DNA of 51,681 bases from an uncultured Pelagibacteraceae bacterium. GTDB taxonomy: Bacteria > Pseudomonadota > Alphaproteobacteria > Pelagibacterales > Pelagibacteraceae. Positions 9,251 to 17,692 of this stretch are shown here, piece after piece (position 1 is the stretch's first letter; each line of letters starts with the position of its first letter). Below the pieces are notes generated by a model. It had not been told where the DNA came from. It was given only the letters and a program-made list of their open reading frames with translations, and searched no databases. Where the stretch lies: positions 1 through 51,681 of the forward strand of contig CACCGK010000003.1 of assembly GCA_902545555.1 (NCBI GenBank), written 5' to 3'. The position numbers and the translations under genes were made by a program.

Positions 9251-11212
9251 TTAGATATTTAATTCTTTTATATTACTATATTGTTCCAGTACTTCGGGAT
9301 TTGCTAAAGCTTCAATGTTTTTAATTTGACTTCCTTCTATCTTACTTTTAACAGCAAGTTCAACTATTTTACCACTTTTTGTTCTGGGTATATCTTTCAC
9401 AACAATAATTTTACTAGGGATATGTCTGGGAGATGCATTTTTTTTTATTTGTAATTTTATTTTGTTAATTAATTCTTCTGTTAATGAATAATTTTTGCTC
9501 ATTACAATAAATAAAACTATTCTAACATCATTATCCCATGATTGTCCTACAACAATAGACTCTTTTATTTCTTTAAACTTTTCAACTTCTGAATATATCT
9601 CTGCTGTTCCAAGTCTTACACCTCCTGGATTTAAAGTGGTATCTGATCTTCCATGAATTATATATCCACCACTATTTTTTATCTCTGCGTAATCTCCATG
9701 GTGCCATATATTTTTAAATCTATTAAAATAAGCACTCTTAAGTTTAGTATCATTTTTATCATTCCAAAACTTTATAGGCATTGATGGAAAAGGATTTTTA
9801 CAGACAAGTTCTCCTTTACTATTTTTTAAAGACTTCCCTTTATCACTTAAAACATCTACATCTAAAGCCAAGCCATTATTTTGTATTTCTCCTATATTCA
9901 CTGGCTGATATAAATTTCCTAATACGAAGCACGAAACAATATCGGTACCACCAGAAATAGATGACAAGTGCACATTTTTTTTAATATGCTTATAAACATA
10001 TTTAAAACTTTCTTCTGAAAGAGGTGAGCCAGTTGAACAGATTGTTCTTAATTTATTTAGTTTAAATTTATATTTTAATTTTGGTTTAAATTTTCTTAAA
10101 GCATCTACATACTTCGCACTTATTCCAAATAAAGTTATTTTTTCTCTTTTTGCTATTTTCAAAAGTAAATCGGATGATTTAAACATTGGAGATCCATCAA
10201 AAAGAACAATAGATGCCTTCGAAGCTAATGAACTAACTAACCAATTCCACATCATCCATCCACATGTGGTAAAATAAAAAACGTTATCATTTTCTTTAAT
10301 ATTACAATGTAATTGATGTTCCTTCATATGCTGGATTAAAACACCACCAGATCGATGACAAATACATTTAGGTTTTCCAGTAGTTCCACTTGAATATAAT
10401 ATTGCTAACTCTGTTTCAAAATCAAATCTTTTGAAATCAATTTTTTCAGCATTAGTTTGCATTAATTCATTCCATTTAAATAAATTAATTTTTTTAAATT
10501 TATATTTATTTTTAATAAACTTTTTTCCAGGATAGTTACTAATTACAACACTTTTAATTGATGGAATTAATTTTAAAATCTCTGGAAGTCTATTTAAAAT
10601 ATCTATTTTTTTTCCGTTATAAAAATACTGATCAGTAATGAATAAAACTTTTGGATTAATTTGAGAAAATCTTTCTATAACACCTTTAGATCCAAAATCG
10701 GGACTACAAGAAGACCAAATACCTCCCAAAGAAGTTGTGGCAATGAATGCTTCAACAGTTTCAATAGTATTTGGCATATATGCAGATACTCTGTCTCCTT
10801 TTTTAATATTTAATTTTTTTAAAAACTTTGAAATTTTATTAGTATTTAAATTTAATTGTCTCCATGATCTTTCTTCTCTAAATCCATTTTCACTAATAAA
10901 GGTTACTGCTTTTTCATTGTTGTTTTTAGATAATAAATTTTCACCAAAATTTAGTTTGCTACCTGGTAAAAATAAATTTTTATAAAAAATCTTTGATTTT
11001 CTAAAATTTTTGTTACTTTTAGTTCCCTTTATCTTGCTAAAATCCCAAAATCTACTCCAAAACTCAGGTGAATTTTTAATACTCCAATTTAATAATTTTT
11101 TATAATTTCTATTAAATTTTATTTGTAATTTTTTTGAAATGTAATTTTCAAAAGCAAATAAATTTGAATTTTTTTTTACAATTAGAGAAGGTTGCCAAAG
11201 TTTTTTACTCAT
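9251..11212 (-). CDS. Acetoacetyl-CoA synthetase
   Basis: ATP-dependent ligase activating acetoacetate to acetoacetyl-CoA via an acyl-adenylate. The 653 residues match the usual length of about 650 for AacS and the acetyl-CoA-synthetase subgroup of ANL enzymes. Visible are the N-terminal acceptor region (SIKNSPEFWSRFWDF), the P-loop YSSGTTGKPKCICH, HGDYAEI and HGRSDTTLNPGGVRLGTAEIY hinge motifs, and the C-terminal catalytic lysine region PRTKSGKIVE. The SDTTLNPGGVR version is typical of acetoacetyl-CoA rather than acetyl-CoA synthetase. With the thiolase at 7358 it would feed acetoacetate into acetyl-CoA. Confidence 0.92.
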   Translation of the reverse strand: MSKKLWQPSLIVKKNSNLFAFENYISKKLQIKFNRNYKKLLNWSIKNSPEFWSRFWDFSKIKGTKSNKNFRKSKIFYKNLFLPGSKLNFGENLLSKNNNEKAVTFISENGFREERSWRQLNLNTNKISKFLKKLNIKKGDRVSAYMPNTIETVEAFIATTSLGGIWSSCSPDFGSKGVIERFSQINPKVLFITDQYFYNGKKIDILNRLPEILKLIPSIKSVVISNYPGKKFIKNKYKFKKINLFKWNELMQTNAEKIDFKRFDFETELAILYSSGTTGKPKCICHRSGGVLIQHMKEHQLHCNIKENDNVFYFTTCGWMMWNWLVSSLASKASIVLFDGSPMFKSSDLLLKIAKREKITLFGISAKYVDALRKFKPKLKYKFKLNKLRTICSTGSPLSEESFKYVYKHIKKNVHLSSISGGTDIVSCFVLGNLYQPVNIGEIQNNGLALDVDVLSDKGKSLKNSKGELVCKNPFPSMPIKFWNDKNDTKLKSAYFNRFKNIWHHGDYAEIKNSGGYIIHGRSDTTLNPGGVRLGTAEIYSEVEKFKEIKESIVVGQSWDNDVRIVLFIVMSKNYSLTEELINKIKLQIKKNASPRHIPSKIIVVKDIPRTKSGKIVELAVKSKIEGSQIKNIEALANPEVLEQYSNIKELNI

Positions 11213-11385
11213 TTTATTAAATTAAATTACTGTTATAGAATTAATATTATTTATGATAATCTCACTAACATTTAATATAAAATGAGAACTTTTTACCCTC
11301 CGATTCGGTCATGTTTTAGTCTATTTTTGTTCTTTAGCAGTAACAATATCTGGTAGGTAAAAAAAAAGAAGCACAAAAGATAGAA

Positions 11386-13866
11386 ATGACTAAAAATAAA
11401 ATTACAGCTGTTCTCGGTCCTACAAATACAGGCAAAACCCATCTTGCTATCGAAACCATGCTTTCATTTGAGAGTGGCATGATTGGATTTCCACTTAGAT
11501 TACTTGCAAGAGAAGTATATGACAAAGTAATCAAGAAAGTAAGTTTAGATAAAGTTGCACTTATAACCGGAGAGGAAAAAATAATCCCATCTAATGCAAA
11601 ATATTTTTTATGCACAGTGGAGTCTATGCCAATAGACAAACATCTTGAGTTTGTTGGCGTAGACGAGATTCAAATGTGCTCTGATCATGAAAGAGGTCAT
11701 ATTTTTACTGATAGACTTTTAAATATGAGGGGGGAAAAACTTACAATGCTAATGGGCTCAAGTACCATTAAAAATATTATTTCAAAATTAGATGAAGATA
11801 TTGAATTTATAAATAGAGAAAGACTATCTAAACTTACCTACGCTGGTCATAAAAAAATATCAAGAATTGACAGAAAAACAGCAATCATTGCGTTTTCAGC
11901 AGAGGAGGTTTACGCCATTGCTGAGTTAATAAGAAGACAAAAGGGTGGTGCCGCTATTGTAATGGGATCACTTAGTCCAAAAACAAGAAATGCTCAAGTT
12001 GATTTATATCAATCTGGGGATGTTGATTTCCTAGTTGCAACAGATGCAATTGGGATGGGAATAAACATGGATTTAGATTTTGTTTATTTTTCAAATGTTA
12101 AGAAATTTGATGGAAAAAAATTAAGAAGATTAAACCTTGCAGAAATAGGTCAAATAGCTGGTAGAGCTGGCAGGTATCTTAACGACGGTAGTTTCGGTAT
12201 TACTGGTGATTGTAAAGAAATATCTCCAGAGGAGGTAGAATTATTAGAAAATCATAAATTTGAAGAAATAAGAACTTTGTTTTGGAGAAATTCAAATCTT
12301 AATTTCAATAACCCAATTAGTTTAATTAAAAGTTTAGAGGAAAAACCTCAGGTGGAATGGCTAAGAAAAATTCATGAATGTGAGGATGAAAAAGCACTTA
12401 AATATTTTTTAAAAGATCAAAAAGTTTTAAATAGAGAATTTGATAAGAAAACTTTAATGCTCTTGTGGGAATGTTGCCAAATACCTGATTTTGTTAAAAA
12501 AACTTACGGAAATCATTTTGAGGTTATTGGGAATGTCTTTAAATTTTTAACTAGCAAAAAAGGACTAATTTCAGAAGACTATTTAAGATTACAGCTTATG
12601 AAGCTTGATAAATTAGAGGGAAATGTAGATTCTTTGTCAAATAGAATTGCAAATGTCAGAACTTGGTCATATGTTTCAAATAAAAATAATTGGGTAGAAA
12701 ATCAAAGTTATTGGATAGAAAAAACAAAACACTTGGAAGATAGACTTTCAGACAGACTACATGAAGAACTTACTAAAACTTTTATTGACAAAAGAGCAAG
12801 CGTACTCGCTAGAGGTTTAAAACAAGATATGGAATTTAAAACTGAAATTTTACAAAACAATGACGTAAAAATTGATGATCAATTTATTGGAAAAATTAAA
12901 GGACTAAAATTAGATCTAGATTTGAAAAAAGGTGCTTTGGAAACAGATATTAAATCATTAAAAAAAGCTGCCAGACAAACTATTGGTCCAGAACTAGAAA
13001 AACGTGTTCAAACAATAATTAATACAGGATTAATAAATTTGAATGAAGACTTTAAAATTTACTGGAATGATTTCCCAATTGCCAAATTAACAGCGGGTAG
13101 TGACTATTTAAATCCTAATTTTGATATAATTGTTGATGATATTATTGAACAAAACACTAAACAGAAATTAAATGATTACATTAACAAATGGATACATGCA
13201 AAAATAAATAACGTTCTTAAAAGTTTAATTGATTTAAAAAATATAAAAGAAAATAATTCATCAATTAAAGCACTAGCATACCAGCTTTATGAAAATAATG
13301 GTGTATTAAAACGAGACCAAGTTTCTGAATATTTAAAAAACCTAGAACAAAATGAGAGAAAAATTCTTAGAGAATTAGGGGTAAAGTTTGGAAGATATCA
13401 CGTTTTCCTTTATCAATTAATTAAACCAGAAGCAGTATCTTTGCGAACATTATTGTGGAAAAATTTTTATCAAAAATTTCATAATTTAAAACCACCTACT
13501 TTTGGTTTGAATTTTTTAGACGATAAAGAAATAAAAAATAAAAACTTTATGCTTTTGTGTGGATTTGAAAAATTTGATAATTTTTTTGTAAGAATTGATA
13601 TTTTAGAAAGATTATTTGTATTAATAATAAATTCTGGTTCAAAAGAAAATTCTGAAATAAAATTAGTTCCAGAAATGTTAAATCTTTTAGGATGTAGTAA
13701 AGATAATTTTAAAAAATTACTTCAAAAAATGAATTATAAAATATTTGAAAAAGAAAATGAAACATTTTTTAAATATAGTCCTACTAAAAAATTTAAAAGA
13801 ATTATGACAAAGAAGATCTCAAATGAAAATCCATTTAAAATATTAAAGAATTTAAATTTTAGTTAA
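11386..13866 (+). CDS. Suv3-like superfamily 2 RNA helicase
   Basis: ATP-dependent helicase of the Suv3/DExH type, 826 residues. Motif I is AVLGPTNTGKTH (Walker A at 11-18), motif II is the DEIQ box in GVDEIQMCSD (about residue 90), and motif VI is QIAGRAGRY (about residue 255). The helicase core takes up the first ~320 residues; the remaining ~500 are Lys/Glu/Asn-rich with predicted helical stretches and no motif I can name. Mitochondrial Suv3 works with a 3'-5' exonuclease or polynucleotide phosphorylase in RNA decay, but the role of bacterial relatives is less settled. It heads a four-gene run with TerB, ferredoxin and CarD (gap 1 base, then overlaps). The 173-base region upstream holds its promoter. 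Confidence 0.9.
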   Translation: MTKNKITAVLGPTNTGKTHLAIETMLSFESGMIGFPLRLLAREVYDKVIKKVSLDKVALITGEEKIIPSNAKYFLCTVESMPIDKHLEFVGVDEIQMCSDHERGHIFTDRLLNMRGEKLTMLMGSSTIKNIISKLDEDIEFINRERLSKLTYAGHKKISRIDRKTAIIAFSAEEVYAIAELIRRQKGGAAIVMGSLSPKTRNAQVDLYQSGDVDFLVATDAIGMGINMDLDFVYFSNVKKFDGKKLRRLNLAEIGQIAGRAGRYLNDGSFGITGDCKEISPEEVELLENHKFEEIRTLFWRNSNLNFNNPISLIKSLEEKPQVEWLRKIHECEDEKALKYFLKDQKVLNREFDKKTLMLLWECCQIPDFVKKTYGNHFEVIGNVFKFLTSKKGLISEDYLRLQLMKLDKLEGNVDSLSNRIANVRTWSYVSNKNNWVENQSYWIEKTKHLEDRLSDRLHEELTKTFIDKRASVLARGLKQDMEFKTEILQNNDVKIDDQFIGKIKGLKLDLDLKKGALETDIKSLKKAARQTIGPELEKRVQTIINTGLINLNEDFKIYWNDFPIAKLTAGSDYLNPNFDIIVDDIIEQNTKQKLNDYINKWIHAKINNVLKSLIDLKNIKENNSSIKALAYQLYENNGVLKRDQVSEYLKNLEQNERKILRELGVKFGRYHVFLYQLIKPEAVSLRTLLWKNFYQKFHNLKPPTFGLNFLDDKEIKNKNFMLLCGFEKFDNFFVRIDILERLFVLIINSGSKENSEIKLVPEMLNLLGCSKDNFKKLLQKMNYKIFEKENETFFKYSPTKKFKRIMTKKISNENPFKILKNLNFS

Positions 13867-13867
13867 A

Positions 13868-14278
13868 ATGTTTTTTAAAAAAGAAGAAATAAAAAATAAT
13901 AATTTTCTAACAAAAGTTTGTGCTTTATTAATTCATGCTGCAAAAATAGATGAAAATTATACAGATAAAGAGGAGGAAATTATTAAAAAAACACTTAATG
14001 AGCTAGGTATAGAAAATGAAAATATTTCTAAAATAATTGAAGAAGCAAAAATAATTGAAGAAAGCTCAAATCAAATTTTAGATTTTACCCAAGAAGTAAA
14101 GAGTTTACCCGAGCAAGATAAAATTAAAATTATTGAGGCTTTGTGGTCCATAATCTATTCAAACAAAGATGCTGATATGTATGAAACTAATTTAATGAGA
14201 CGACTTGCGGGTTTACTTTACATTGACAATAAAACAATGGGCGATATTAAAGAAAAAATTAAACAAAATTTAAAATGA
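13868..14278 (+). CDS. TerB-like (tellurite-resistance TerB domain) protein
   Basis: A 136-residue, all-helical acidic protein resembling TerB/DjlA-N domains. The signature segment is present: an N-terminal [20 protein letters not shown] (helix, then acidic loop, then helix) repeated in spirit in the C-terminal half as [26 protein letters not shown]. Such domains bind metal in some tellurite-resistance proteins, but the molecular role of this stand-alone form is unknown. It starts one base after the helicase stop and overlaps fdxA by four bases (ATGA), so it is co-translated with both. Confidence 0.78.
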   Translation: MFFKKEEIKNNNFLTKVCALLIHAAKIDENYTDKEEEIIKKTLNELGIENENISKIIEEAKIIEESSNQILDFTQEVKSLPEQDKIKIIEALWSIIYSNKDADMYETNLMRRLAGLLYIDNKTMGDIKEKIKQNLK

Positions 14279-14601
14279 CTTATATTGTTAACGACAATTG
14301 TATTAAGTGCAAGCTAACAGATTGTGTTGAGGTCTGCCCAGTTGATTGCTTTTACGAAGGTAAAAATATGCTTGTAATTAAACCCGATGAGTGTATAGAT
14401 TGTGGCGTTTGCGAGCCAGAATGTCCTGTCGATGCCATAAAAGCAGACACCGAACCTGGAAGTGAAAAATGGTTAGAGATCAATAAAAAATATTCTGAAA
14501 TCTGGCCCAACATAAGTGAAAAAAAAGATCCACCAGCGGATCACGAGAAATTTAAAAATGAGCAAAATAAGTACGAAAAATATTTTAAAGAAAATCTTTA
14601 A
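14275..14601 (+). CDS. fdxA: Seven-iron ferredoxin FdxA
   Basis: Small electron carrier with one [3Fe-4S] and one [4Fe-4S] cluster, 108 residues. The cysteine pattern [17 protein letters not shown] in the N-terminal half and [16 protein letters not shown] at about residues 40-55 is that of bacterial 7Fe ferredoxins, followed by the typical C-terminal tail ([17 protein letters not shown]). The start overlaps the TerB stop; the end overlaps the carD start region by about 44 bases. A ferredoxin next to carD is a common alphaproteobacterial arrangement. Confidence 0.94.
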   Translation: MTYIVNDNCIKCKLTDCVEVCPVDCFYEGKNMLVIKPDECIDCGVCEPECPVDAIKADTEPGSEKWLEINKKYSEIWPNISEKKDPPADHEKFKNEQNKYEKYFKENL

Positions 14602-15454
14602 AGGCAAAACAGACAAAATAGTGAAAAAAAAAGTTTCTAAAAAGAAGGTTGTCAAAGCAAAAAAAACTGTAAAAGCTAAAAAAGCTAAAAAAATAATTTC
14701 AAAAAAAACCAAAAAAGTTTCTAAAAAAGTTTTACCTAAAGCAAACAAAATAAAAAAAGCTGTTAAAGTTCCAGAAACAACGGCTGAAACAAAAGTAGAT
14801 AATTTAAGAATTTCAAAAACTAATGAAGTTAAACCTGAAATAAAAAAAGTTAAAAAACAAGAAACCGAAAAAAGAGAATATAAAGTTAAAGAACATATTG
14901 TATATCCAAAACATGGTGTGGGTATAATAAGAGAATTTAAAAAAATAACTATAGGTGGCATTGATGTTGAATGTTACATAATAGATATACCCAAAGAGAA
15001 ACTCGAACTTAAGTTTCCAGTTAACAAGCAGTCATTGTTAAGACCCTTGGCTACAATTAATCAAGTAAATAAATGTATCTCAATTTTAAAAAGTAAACCT
15101 AAAATAAAGAGATCTATGTGGAGTAGGAGAGCCCAAGAGTATGAAGCTAAAATTTCTTCAGGCAAAATATATGAACTGGCTGAAGTAGTGAGAGATTTAA
15201 ATAAGGGTGATGATCTTATGGTTGATCAATCTTATAGCGAAAGACAATTATTTGAAAAAGCGTATGATAGAATTTTATCTGAATTTCAAATAATACTAAA
15301 CCTCTCTTTAGAGGATACTCAAAAAAAATTAGATAAAGCACTAAAAAGAAATTTAGGTGGTCAGCCTCAACCAGCAACAACTTCAAAAACTCCAACTTCT
15401 GAACTACCTGTAGACGAGCCAATTTCTGATAATGACGAACCGATTGACGAGTAA
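14558..15454 (+). CDS. carD: CarD/CdnL-type RNA polymerase-binding regulator with lysine-rich N-terminal tail
   Basis: CarD-family protein, which binds RNA polymerase beta and stabilises open promoter complexes. I place the start at the ATG at 14558 ([10 protein letters not shown]); an earlier in-frame ATG at 14516 would overlap fdxA by 86 bases and a GTG at 14621 is also possible. From 14558 the protein is 298 residues. Roughly the first 100 are extremely lysine-rich with repeated KKAKK-like runs. The CarD domain follows ([18 protein letters not shown] onward, through [17 protein letters not shown] and the LAEVVRDL helix), then a short acidic tail ending DNDEPIDE. CdnL proteins are normally about 160-180 residues, so the tail is an addition. 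Ends at a strong terminator. Confidence 0.9.
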   Translation: MSKISTKNILKKIFKGKTDKIVKKKVSKKKVVKAKKTVKAKKAKKIISKKTKKVSKKVLPKANKIKKAVKVPETTAETKVDNLRISKTNEVKPEIKKVKKQETEKREYKVKEHIVYPKHGVGIIREFKKITIGGIDVECYIIDIPKEKLELKFPVNKQSLLRPLATINQVNKCISILKSKPKIKRSMWSRRAQEYEAKISSGKIYELAEVVRDLNKGDDLMVDQSYSERQLFEKAYDRILSEFQIILNLSLEDTQKKLDKALKRNLGGQPQPATTSKTPTSELPVDEPISDNDEPIDE

Positions 15455-15459
15455 AAAAA

Positions 15460-15497
15460 AACGCCTCTCACACAAACTGTAATGAGAAGCGTTTTTT
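15460..15497. terminator. Bidirectional intrinsic terminator between carD and the lysine-rich microprotein
   Basis: Arms AACGCCTCTCA (15460-15470) and TGAGAAGCGTT (15483-15493) pair with a single C/A mismatch around a 12-base loop. On the plus strand the hairpin is followed by a T6 run (15492-15497), terminating carD. On the minus strand the A9 run at 15452-15460 supplies a T tract, terminating the microprotein at 15516-15608. Confidence 0.88.
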
Positions 15498-15515
15498 GTA
15501 AAGAATACTAAGTTA

Positions 15516-15608
15516 CTATTTTCTTCTTCTTTTTTTTGCTTTTTTCTTAGCTTTTTTCTTAGCTTTCTTCTTAGTTTTCTTTGCCGCTTTTTTTCTTTTC
15601 TTAGGCAT
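15516..15608 (-). CDS. 30-residue lysine/alanine-rich basic microprotein
   Basis: Reverse-strand frame from an ATG at 15608 to a TAG at 15516. It encodes 30 residues starting MPKKRKKAAKKTK, then three KKKA units, then ending in RRRK; it contains no acidic residue. The ATG is preceded by a clear GGGAG ribosome-binding site seven bases upstream. A TTGACA -35 box with a -10-like TAAAAA at 17-base spacing lies further upstream, and a hairpin terminator follows, so the unit is a complete single-gene transcription unit. The composition resembles histone H1-like tails of bacteria, implying nucleic-acid binding by charge. A ribosome-associated role is equally possible. No family recognised. Confidence 0.75.
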   Translation of the reverse strand: MPKKRKKAAKKTKKKAKKKAKKKAKKRRRK

Positions 15609-15632
15609 CTTTAGCTCCCTTTTTTAGTTAAA

Positions 15633-15649
15633 CGAATCAAATTGATTCG
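15633..15649. promoter_or_regulatory. Perfect dyad in the microprotein leader
   Basis: CGAATCAA-A-TTGATTCG is a perfect inverted repeat with 8-base arms around a central A. It lies 25 bases upstream of the microprotein ATG, close to the predicted transcription start. It could be an operator, or as RNA a 6-bp hairpin (CGAATC/GATTCG) at the 5' end of the message that stabilises it. Confidence 0.5.
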
Positions 15650-15660
15650 CTATTAACTTA

Positions 15661-15689
15661 TTTTTATTTTTTTCTATAAGTTATGTCAA
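15661..15689 (-). promoter_or_regulatory. Predicted sigma-70 promoter of the lysine-rich microprotein
   Basis: On the minus strand a consensus TTGACA (15684-15689) is followed after 17 bases by TAAAAA (15661-15666), a 4/6 match to the -10 consensus. This puts transcription start near 15654 and a leader of about 46 bases. The rest of the gap up to 15808 is AT-rich with no further feature I can support. Confidence 0.5.
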
Positions 15690-15808
15690 TTCTTTAATTA
15701 AAAGTTAAATTTTATAAAAAATATTTTTAAACTTTTATTTTTATAAAACTTTTTTTTATTAATTTAGTTAATGTTTATGCGGTTAATAAACAATTTAATT
15801 TTAATTGT

Positions 15809-17539
15809 TTAATAAAGATTTTCTAGCTGATTTTTATATTTTTCTGTAACTTTTTTTCTTTTCACTTTCATTGTTGGCGTCATTAAACCATTTTCGATAG
15901 AAAAATTTTCATCTATTAATTGAATTCTTTTTATCTTTTCTAATAAAGTTAATTTTGCATTTATTTTTTCAATTACTTTATTTATTTTTTCTTTTTCATT
16001 TAAAAAGTCTTTATTAGGAACAATTAAAGCAACTAAATAATTTTTTTTATCACCATAAACCATACATTGATCTATCTCTGGTTCGTTTGTAATCATATTT
16101 TCAATTTTAGCAGGTGAAATATTGTCTCCACCAGCACTTATTATTATATCTTTTTTTCTATCAGTAATTTTTAAATAACCATCATTTGGATCTATCTCTC
16201 CAATATCGCCTGTATGAAGCCATCCATTTATAATTACTTTATCAGTTTCTTCTTTTTTGTTCCAATATCCTAGCATTACATTTTCGCCTTTAACTAAAAT
16301 TTCTCCATCTTCAGCAATTTTAACTTCATTTCCTTTAAATGGAGGGCCTACAGTTTCCACTTTTATTTTGTGTATTGGATTGCAACTTACTACTGGTGAC
16401 GTTTCTGTTAAGCCATATCCCTGAAGTGTTGGTAATCCTATAGCATTTAAAAATTCACCTATTTCTTTATCTAAAGCACCACCACCTGAGACGAAAGCTT
16501 TTAAATTTCCACCAAACTGTTTTTTTATTTTCTTTCTAACTAATTTATCAACTATGAAATCGAGCAATTTTTCATAAAAAGTCATTTTTTGATTTAATAG
16601 TTTTTTTCTTCCCAAATGAAGAGTTGCTTCAATTAATTTTGCTTTAAAACCCGTTTGTTTTTTTAAATTTATGTTTATTTTATTATAAAGGTTTTGGTAA
16701 AACCTAGGGACAGCTGCCATAATTGTAGGCTTTGCTTCAGATATATTTTCTAGAAGTTTTTCAATTTTTTCAGCATAGAATACTCTAGCTCCTACTGCTA
16801 TCTGTACAAATTGAAGACAGTGCTCATAAGAATGAGAAAGCGGAAGCCAAGTTAAAAATACTGGTCTTGAATCAAATAATGGTTTTGTAATTTCACACGA
16901 TCCAATAACATTATTTAAAATTCCACCGTGACTTAAAATTACACCCTTGGGATTTCCTCCAGTTCCTGAAGTATAAATTATACATGCTGGAGACTTTCTA
17001 TTTAATTTATTATTTTCGATTTTATCTTCCTCTAATAAATTATTCTTTAAAACAGAATTATAATCTAAATATTTTTCTTTGTTATTTAAATTTAAGTTAT
17101 TTGTTACCTTAGCTATTTCATCTAAAGTTATAACTTTTTTAATAAAGTCTTTTTCATTAATTATATTATTTAATTTTTTTAACATTTCGTTATTTGAAAC
17201 AATAACTAAGCTAGGTTCACAATCTTCTATCAAATACTTGTAATCATCTTCTATATAAGTTGTATATGCTGGAACTGTGATTCCACCAGCAAGCATTATA
17301 GCTAAATCAGAAACGAACCACTCGGGTCTATTCTCCGAAACCAAAAGACATCTATCGCCTTCTTCTATATTTTGCTTAATAACTTTTGATAATTTTAAAA
17401 TATTCTTTTCAGTTTGTTCCCATGTATATGTTTTTTTATTACTTGGGTTCAGCCATTCTAAAAAAATATCTTTTTTATTCTGTCTATTAGCTTGATCAGC
17501 AAATAATTCGATCAAATTATTTAAATTATCTATATTCAT
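15809..17539 (-). CDS. Long-chain acyl-CoA ligase (AMP-forming)
   Basis: ANL-superfamily ligase, 576 residues, activating a long-chain fatty acid to its CoA ester. Motifs: P-loop IIYTSGTGGNPKGVILSH (about residues 188-205), the LPLSHSYEHCLQ segment typical of long-chain enzymes, GYGLTETSPVV, HTGDIGEIDPNDGYLKITDRKKDIIISAGGDNISP, and a C-terminal LTPTMKVKRKKV that carries the family's conserved lysine. The architecture matches FadD15/ACSL-type enzymes rather than short-chain synthetases. Its ATG is seven bases from the 3' end of tRNA-Leu on the same strand, so it may be transcribed with the tRNA. Confidence 0.9.
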   Translation of the reverse strand: MNIDNLNNLIELFADQANRQNKKDIFLEWLNPSNKKTYTWEQTEKNILKLSKVIKQNIEEGDRCLLVSENRPEWFVSDLAIMLAGGITVPAYTTYIEDDYKYLIEDCEPSLVIVSNNEMLKKLNNIINEKDFIKKVITLDEIAKVTNNLNLNNKEKYLDYNSVLKNNLLEEDKIENNKLNRKSPACIIYTSGTGGNPKGVILSHGGILNNVIGSCEITKPLFDSRPVFLTWLPLSHSYEHCLQFVQIAVGARVFYAEKIEKLLENISEAKPTIMAAVPRFYQNLYNKININLKKQTGFKAKLIEATLHLGRKKLLNQKMTFYEKLLDFIVDKLVRKKIKKQFGGNLKAFVSGGGALDKEIGEFLNAIGLPTLQGYGLTETSPVVSCNPIHKIKVETVGPPFKGNEVKIAEDGEILVKGENVMLGYWNKKEETDKVIINGWLHTGDIGEIDPNDGYLKITDRKKDIIISAGGDNISPAKIENMITNEPEIDQCMVYGDKKNYLVALIVPNKDFLNEKEKINKVIEKINAKLTLLEKIKRIQLIDENFSIENGLMTPTMKVKRKKVTEKYKNQLENLY

Positions 17540-17546
17540 ATTTTCT

Positions 17547-17631
17547 TGGTGGGCGAAGAGAGAATCGAACTCTCACTTCTTGCGAAACACGATTTTGAGT
17601 CGTGCGCGTCTACCAGTTCCGCCATTCGCCC
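17547..17631 (-). tRNA. tRNA-Leu (anticodon CAA)
   Basis: On the minus strand the acceptor GGGCGAA pairs with TTCGCCC before a genome-encoded ACCA. The anticodon stem CACGA/TCGTG encloses CTCAAAA, giving anticodon CAA for UUG codons. The long variable arm typical of class II tRNAs is present. The length is 85 bases. Confidence 0.95.
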
Positions 17632-17692
17632 TTGGTATTCAATTAAATTATATTTAATAGTATAAGAACTAAATTTATATTAAAACCAAAAA

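Noticed and set aside
11334..11639. 101-codon open frame antisense to the helicase start
   Set aside because: Overlaps the conserved Walker A region of the helicase and has no domain.
14473..14961. 162-codon open frame antisense to fdxA and carD
   Set aside because: It is the mirror of a lysine-rich (AAA/AAG) coding region, giving a Phe/Leu-rich product with no recognisable domain; carD on the other strand explains it.
8619..17631. Genomic islands at the two tRNA genes
   Set aside because: No integrase, direct repeats of the tRNA 3' end or compositional change beside either tRNA.
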